The notes beneath the pieces were generated by a model, which made no database searches, was not told the origin of the DNA, and worked only from the letters and a program-made list of their open reading frames with translations. Positions 50,792 to 54,661 of a stretch of DNA of 54,661 nt are shown here, piece after piece. Each line of letters begins with the position of its first letter. The stretch's first letter is position 1. The position numbers and the translations under genes were made by a program. Origin of the DNA: Chara braunii (taxonomy: Eukaryota > Streptophyta > Charophyceae > Charales > Characeae); the NCBI GenBank assembly GCA_003427395.1, contig BFEA01000008.1, forward strand, positions 7,584,860 through 7,639,520, in the 5' to 3' direction.

Positions 50792-53514
50792 ACGCAAGCA
50801 AAATGCAATAACGTACAACAGGACAAAGTGCGCACAACAACCGTTTACAAAAAGTGTAAGCACAACAAAGCACTATGTGCATTGGCAGCAACAACACACT
50901 CAACAACCCAAAATTTGTTCCTGAATAGAATCGTAGTGGAACACAACCAAAGTATTACAATCTCGATGTCAACCGCAACAACCACCTCGCAGGCCGTCCC
51001 AACAACCTCATCGAACCAACTTAATCAGAACAACACTCTAACCAAATGCAGTATCACCCACACCAACTACAGTTCAACTGGTAGCCGTCTGTTGCTGCCA
51101 AGAACAACAACACTACCTAGGCGGATCAATAGTAGTTTGTTTGTTGTGAAAACAACAACCGTGTGTTGTGAAAACACTCGCAATCCGTTAGAATCTCCTC
51201 CAAAGTCATCTTGAGGCGAGACTCACAACCGTGATTTATGAAAATAACAATGAAACCTGAATGGAACACGACAACAGCATCAGCGCCAAGAAAATGACCA
51301 ATAGCGAATCTCAAAAGCCAGATTGTACCGCCTCGATGGCAGTTTCAGCAGCTCAACAGCTAGGAAGCAATGAGATCTAACATTTATGACTTTTCCTCGA
51401 TCTTCTCAGAATTCGTTAGTTCCAACTTTCACTCAATCCCTTTCCCCCACCTTCAAGACTCAACATATCCCTCTTTTCATTCTTTCCTTCCCCTTGCACC
51501 TGGGCCAACTTCCGATCAAGTTCATACAACCTTCAGCAAGCACAACGGTCAGATAACCTCAGGCGCTAAGACAATCACAAATAAGGCGAGTGACTTCGGT
51601 GGAATAGTGGACACACCCGCAACAACGAAGCATAGGCAAGATGACTACGATAGCTCAATAGGGGCAATCTGCAACGTGCAGAACAAAGGCAAGGTCCGTG
51701 TTCCAAACGGAGGAGAAAATCACGATGATGACCTGAAGTGGGCGGCCATAGGCTCTGCCCTATTACTCATCAAAAGTGCAAAATGAGGCTGAATCTTCCG
51801 CCAAAATATGGGTAGATACACTACCAAATTTTGCCTCGGGCCAACAGCTAGCTCGACAACACAACTCAACTCCTTGGTTTGTCCCTTATTGCCACTACTC
51901 CTAGGTGAGTGTCCATACCCTCTCTTCCTCTTCACGTAACATAACCAACATAGTGGAAGCGATAACCACCATGGACGACTATACCTTCCCTTCCTTTCCG
52001 ATGCACCTGGGTGACCTTCCGACTAGGTGCATACAACCTAAACATTTTATCGAAGGCGAGCAACTATGAGCAGGATCGGGACCGCCAACGAACGAGCATC
52101 GAGATGTCAAGGTGCACAAGTGAGCCCAAACACGACCAACAACCTGATCACGAAGATGGCGGCCAAGGTGCACAAGTGAGCAATACACTCCCTCCCTTTC
52201 TCTCTCTATTCCTTCCGGCGCGCCATATGCTTTCTGCCCGTACTCTTGCCCATAGACGTACGTAACACATTACTCATGATCGATAATACAACCATGACCA
52301 AACATCAGGAGGTCGATTGCATGGGGCCGAATGTAATCATACGTGCACGAATGTGAACATGATGGCAGGGGGTGTATCAACCCGATAGAATGGCAAGCAG
52401 GATCGCGAGCAGCGGGGGAACCCTCTTGACCATAATCGTGAAGCCCAACCAGCCGCACACCACAAGTGCGAAATGAAGATGAATCTTCCGCTAGGACATG
52501 AGAAGATACACCGCTATTGAAAGCACCTGACCAGCACTCGGGGCAAATTCACACGCCTCAATCGAAACACATAGCCCCCGTGCGCAACTCTTATTGTTAA
52601 TACTGGTCAAACTGTTGCCCAAACCAGGAATCTAGCACAGTCAGTCGATTCGTAATACCCCAAAACCCCTCATTCAACTTTTACCTTGCGCGATTTCATA
52701 AAGGAACGAGCAAGATACACGTGTTTCTGTCTCATTTTTCGCTCGTCACCTCCCCTCGATACTTCAGCGCACCCCTTTTCTCTTCCCGCTTCTCATCTAA
52801 CGCACTAATCACTAATCGACTTTAAATTTGCGGTCGCCCACCCCAGAAACACCGACTTCAACTCTTTCACAGAGTTCAATTGAGAAACAGATGAGCGTCC
52901 TTTCTCCTCATCTTTGTCTTCGCCATGTCCTTGCTCATGTTGACGTGAACTCCCTTCCTCGTTGGGTTCTTCTTCCTCGAATCTCGTTTTCCCTCTTCCT
53001 TATACTCAACGCAACTTGGTCACTTGTAGCTCTCCACAACAGCGTAAAAACTTTTCAGCAGCTCCAACTATTCTGAAGGAACCAACTACAATTAGTCTTT
53101 CGCCCCTATACCCAAGTTCGACGAATGATTTGCACGCCAGTATCACCGTGAACCTTCAGCAGAGTTACTCACCAACTTTCGGGTCCCACAGACATGCTCA
53201 CACTCAAAACCTCTCATAGCAGATCATGGTTGGTGGATGGTGCAACCGGCACTCATGAGTCTCATGTTTCTTCCGCCTCATGGCTTGAGCACCCACCGAC
53301 TCTCATGCACGTTGGCTCCTCGGACCGTGCCTCGAGACAGGCAGGATAGAGGAATTTCGCTAGCATCCCGTACACGCAGAAACCCCCACGGCCAATCAGG
53401 AGGGTGCGTGCTCAAAGTCCTCGACTACCGTGACGACCACCCCACGTCCAACTAGAAGGGCGATGACCTTGAGATATCAACACTGAACCGGCCTGCCGCG
53501 GCCCGCAGGCAATT
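50792..53514. other. Non-coding stretch with related segments
   Basis: An AC-rich, AAC-repeated block (50830-51200) gives a Thr/Asn-rich frame. AAGTGCAAAATGAGGCTGAA then TCTTCCGCCAAAATATGGGT (51773) recurs diverged at 52465. GCACCTGGG...ACTTCCGATCA (51497) recurs at 52004. AGGTGCACAAGTGAGC occurs twice (52110 and 52165). A degraded duplicated retroelement is possible. No gene supported. Confidence 0.45.
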
Positions 53515-53612
53515 CAGAATTGTAGTATTTTATTCATCCGCTTCCACTGGAGTTTGAACTCAGGTTTGTACCTCAACAGCTCAAGGGTGTATCAACTGAG
53601 CTAGGCCCGTGG
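53515..53612 (-). mobile_element. tRNA-derived SINE family 1, most complete copy
   Basis: Minus strand: GGGCCTAGCTCAGTTGATAC (A box), ACCCTTGAGCTGTTGAGGTA, CAAACC, TGAGTTCAAACTCC (B box), AGTGGAAGCGGATGAATAAA, ATACTACAATTCTG. Head, body and tail are all present. An intact tRNA fold is not, so this is a SINE. Confidence 0.75.
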
Positions 53613-54447
53613 GTTTGAACACCGATCGTGTTACCAGCATCTGAACCGGTTACGAAAATGAAACTTCAAATCAATTAATAAAAATAAAATAATAAAAGAA
53701 AGCGAGAGAAAAAAAAAACTTGGAACTATATCTAGGAGGAGGAGGGACATTGACNCCTCCTTGTCCCGCCAATCGGGCCTGCGACCGGGACCGACACAAA
53801 ACCGAGGGGGATAGTCCCGCTGAACCCTCAACCCTTCAATTTTCTTCCAGCGCTCCATTGGTCCTGTACTGCTGTCCGCTAGCCCTGATCCTTGTGGCTG
53901 TTGCATGAAAGTCTGATACCGTAACCAATAATGCTAGGCCCAAGGCTAGGATTAGGACTAGAATTTCTATATGAATGGATACGAGACAATGCAGGGCATG
54001 TTGAAATGCCCCAAGGCACACCTTGGCCTACCAATCGATATCCACGCCCGCCGAACCCCGACACTTGCTGCACGAGGGGCTTGGTTCTACCCGTAACCCC
54101 GTGCACACACACTGGCCAAACAAAAACGAGATTTTCAATCCTAGCTGACAAAAAAAATAAAACTCTTAATTCAAAAGTGTTGGGTTACGACACATCATGG
54201 CGCGTGTCTCAAACCTGCGCGCCCACTCTCTCACAAACTTTCAAACTCAATGCTATTTCACATAAAACCCCGTTCCAGTCACTTGCAAAAACCAGTGCAG
54301 GCACCCTTGTAAGGGTATTCGCGCCAACACCGCTACCGGTAGCGGGGCTTTCTTCATTTGTCAAAATACAAAAAACGAAAAACAAAAAAGGGAAAGAAAA
54401 AAAAAAAAAAACGAGAAATAAAAAGAAGAAAAAAAAAAAAGAATTAA

Positions 54448-54452
<5 letters not shown>
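53613..54452. other. Non-coding stretch
   Basis: No gene supported. One ambiguous base at 53755. A-rich runs lie at 54360-54440. Confidence 0.45.

Positions 54453-54510
<58 letters not shown>
54453..54510. repeat. (GT)n(GA)n microsatellite
   Basis: GT from 54453 to 54491, then GA to about 54510. Confidence 0.95.
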
Positions 54511-54511
<1 letters not shown>

Positions 54512-54536
54512 TGCAGGGAGCTGCGGGGAGCTGCGT

Positions 54537-54574
54537 CTGTCTCTTATACACATCTAGATGTGTATAAGAGACAG
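54537..54574. other. Nextera mate-pair junction adapter (assembly artefact)
   Basis: CTGTCTCTTATACACATCT (54537-54555) is followed directly by its inverse AGATGTGTATAAGAGACAG (54556-54574). These are the two transposase mosaic ends as joined in Nextera mate-pair circularisation. It is synthetic sequence left in the assembly. Confidence 0.98.
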
Positions 54575-54661
54575 GAGGTAGGATAGTAGGGACAGGGGGT
54601 GCGCTGGGAGTATTAACGTGGGGATGGGTAGGGTAGGTGGCCTATCCTGTCAGGACAACCA
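54575..54661. other. Chimeric repeat fragment beyond the adapter
   Basis: This tail matches 21968-22041 (GGTAGGATAG(T/C)AGGGACAG, GTGGGGATGGGTAGGGTAGG, CATCCTGTCAG) with a 13-base insertion, so it comes from another copy of that repeat. It is joined here only through the adapter and should not be treated as contiguous. Confidence 0.9.

Overview
The window reads as nuclear DNA of a green-lineage eukaryote. Both recognisable genes are cytosolic ribosomal proteins with plant-type sequence (eS24 split by four GT-AG introns, and eS29 of 56 residues). The rest is long non-coding DNA dense in microsatellites, tandem duplications and dispersed repeats. A streptophyte alga with a repeat-rich genome (for example a charophyte) is my best guess, but the sequence does not prove it. 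Nothing looks prokaryotic: no operons, Shine-Dalgarno sites or CRISPR.

Layout. 1-1.5 kb: upstream DNA with one small TTAA-ended inverted-repeat element. 1.5-7.75 kb: RPS24 on the plus strand, coding exons 1545-1619, 3361-3402, 4789-4959, 5289-5375 and 7722-7754 (135 codons plus stop). Its introns carry (GA)n tracts, a minisatellite, a duplicated 3' splice site, an assembly gap and a ribozyme-like repeat. 7.8-35 kb: no confident gene. It holds short repeats, a rearranged piece of mitochondrial small-subunit rRNA (14.5-14.8 kb), reverse-transcriptase remnants (15.9-16.7 kb), a long pyrimidine tract between GA microsatellites (23.4-24.5 kb), nested palindromes (24.7-25.0 kb), tRNA-derived SINE copies, and 25.6-32.5 kb crowded with copies of two related repeats. 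35.2 kb: RPS29. 35.4-43 kb: repeats and a 229-base gap. 43.4-44.1 kb: a plausible first exon of an unknown Asn-rich protein. 44.4-54.5 kb: tandem duplications, an AT-rich block with two old degenerate tandem arrays (48.7-50.1 kb), more SINE copies and microsatellites. The last 125 bases are an artefact: a 38-base Nextera mate-pair junction adapter (54537-54574) followed by an unrelated repeat fragment.

The most interesting signal is a dispersed repeat (copies around 7.1, 25.8, 26.3, 30.0-30.2, 31.1, 31.6, 31.9, 32.0 and 32.4 kb) whose parts fit a type III hammerhead ribozyme: CUGAUGA, a GUCGG...CCGA stem II, GAAAC, a short stem-I hairpin and an 8-bp stem III. No single copy here is complete. 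Different copies keep different halves, as expected of decayed members of a retrozyme-like family. A second signal is a 105-bp fold-back element flanked by TA, present in eight copies, one of which is inserted in the A box of a tRNA-derived SINE.

The two ribosomal-protein genes are independent transcription units about 27 kb apart. Everything else is best read as mobile-element debris and slippage products.
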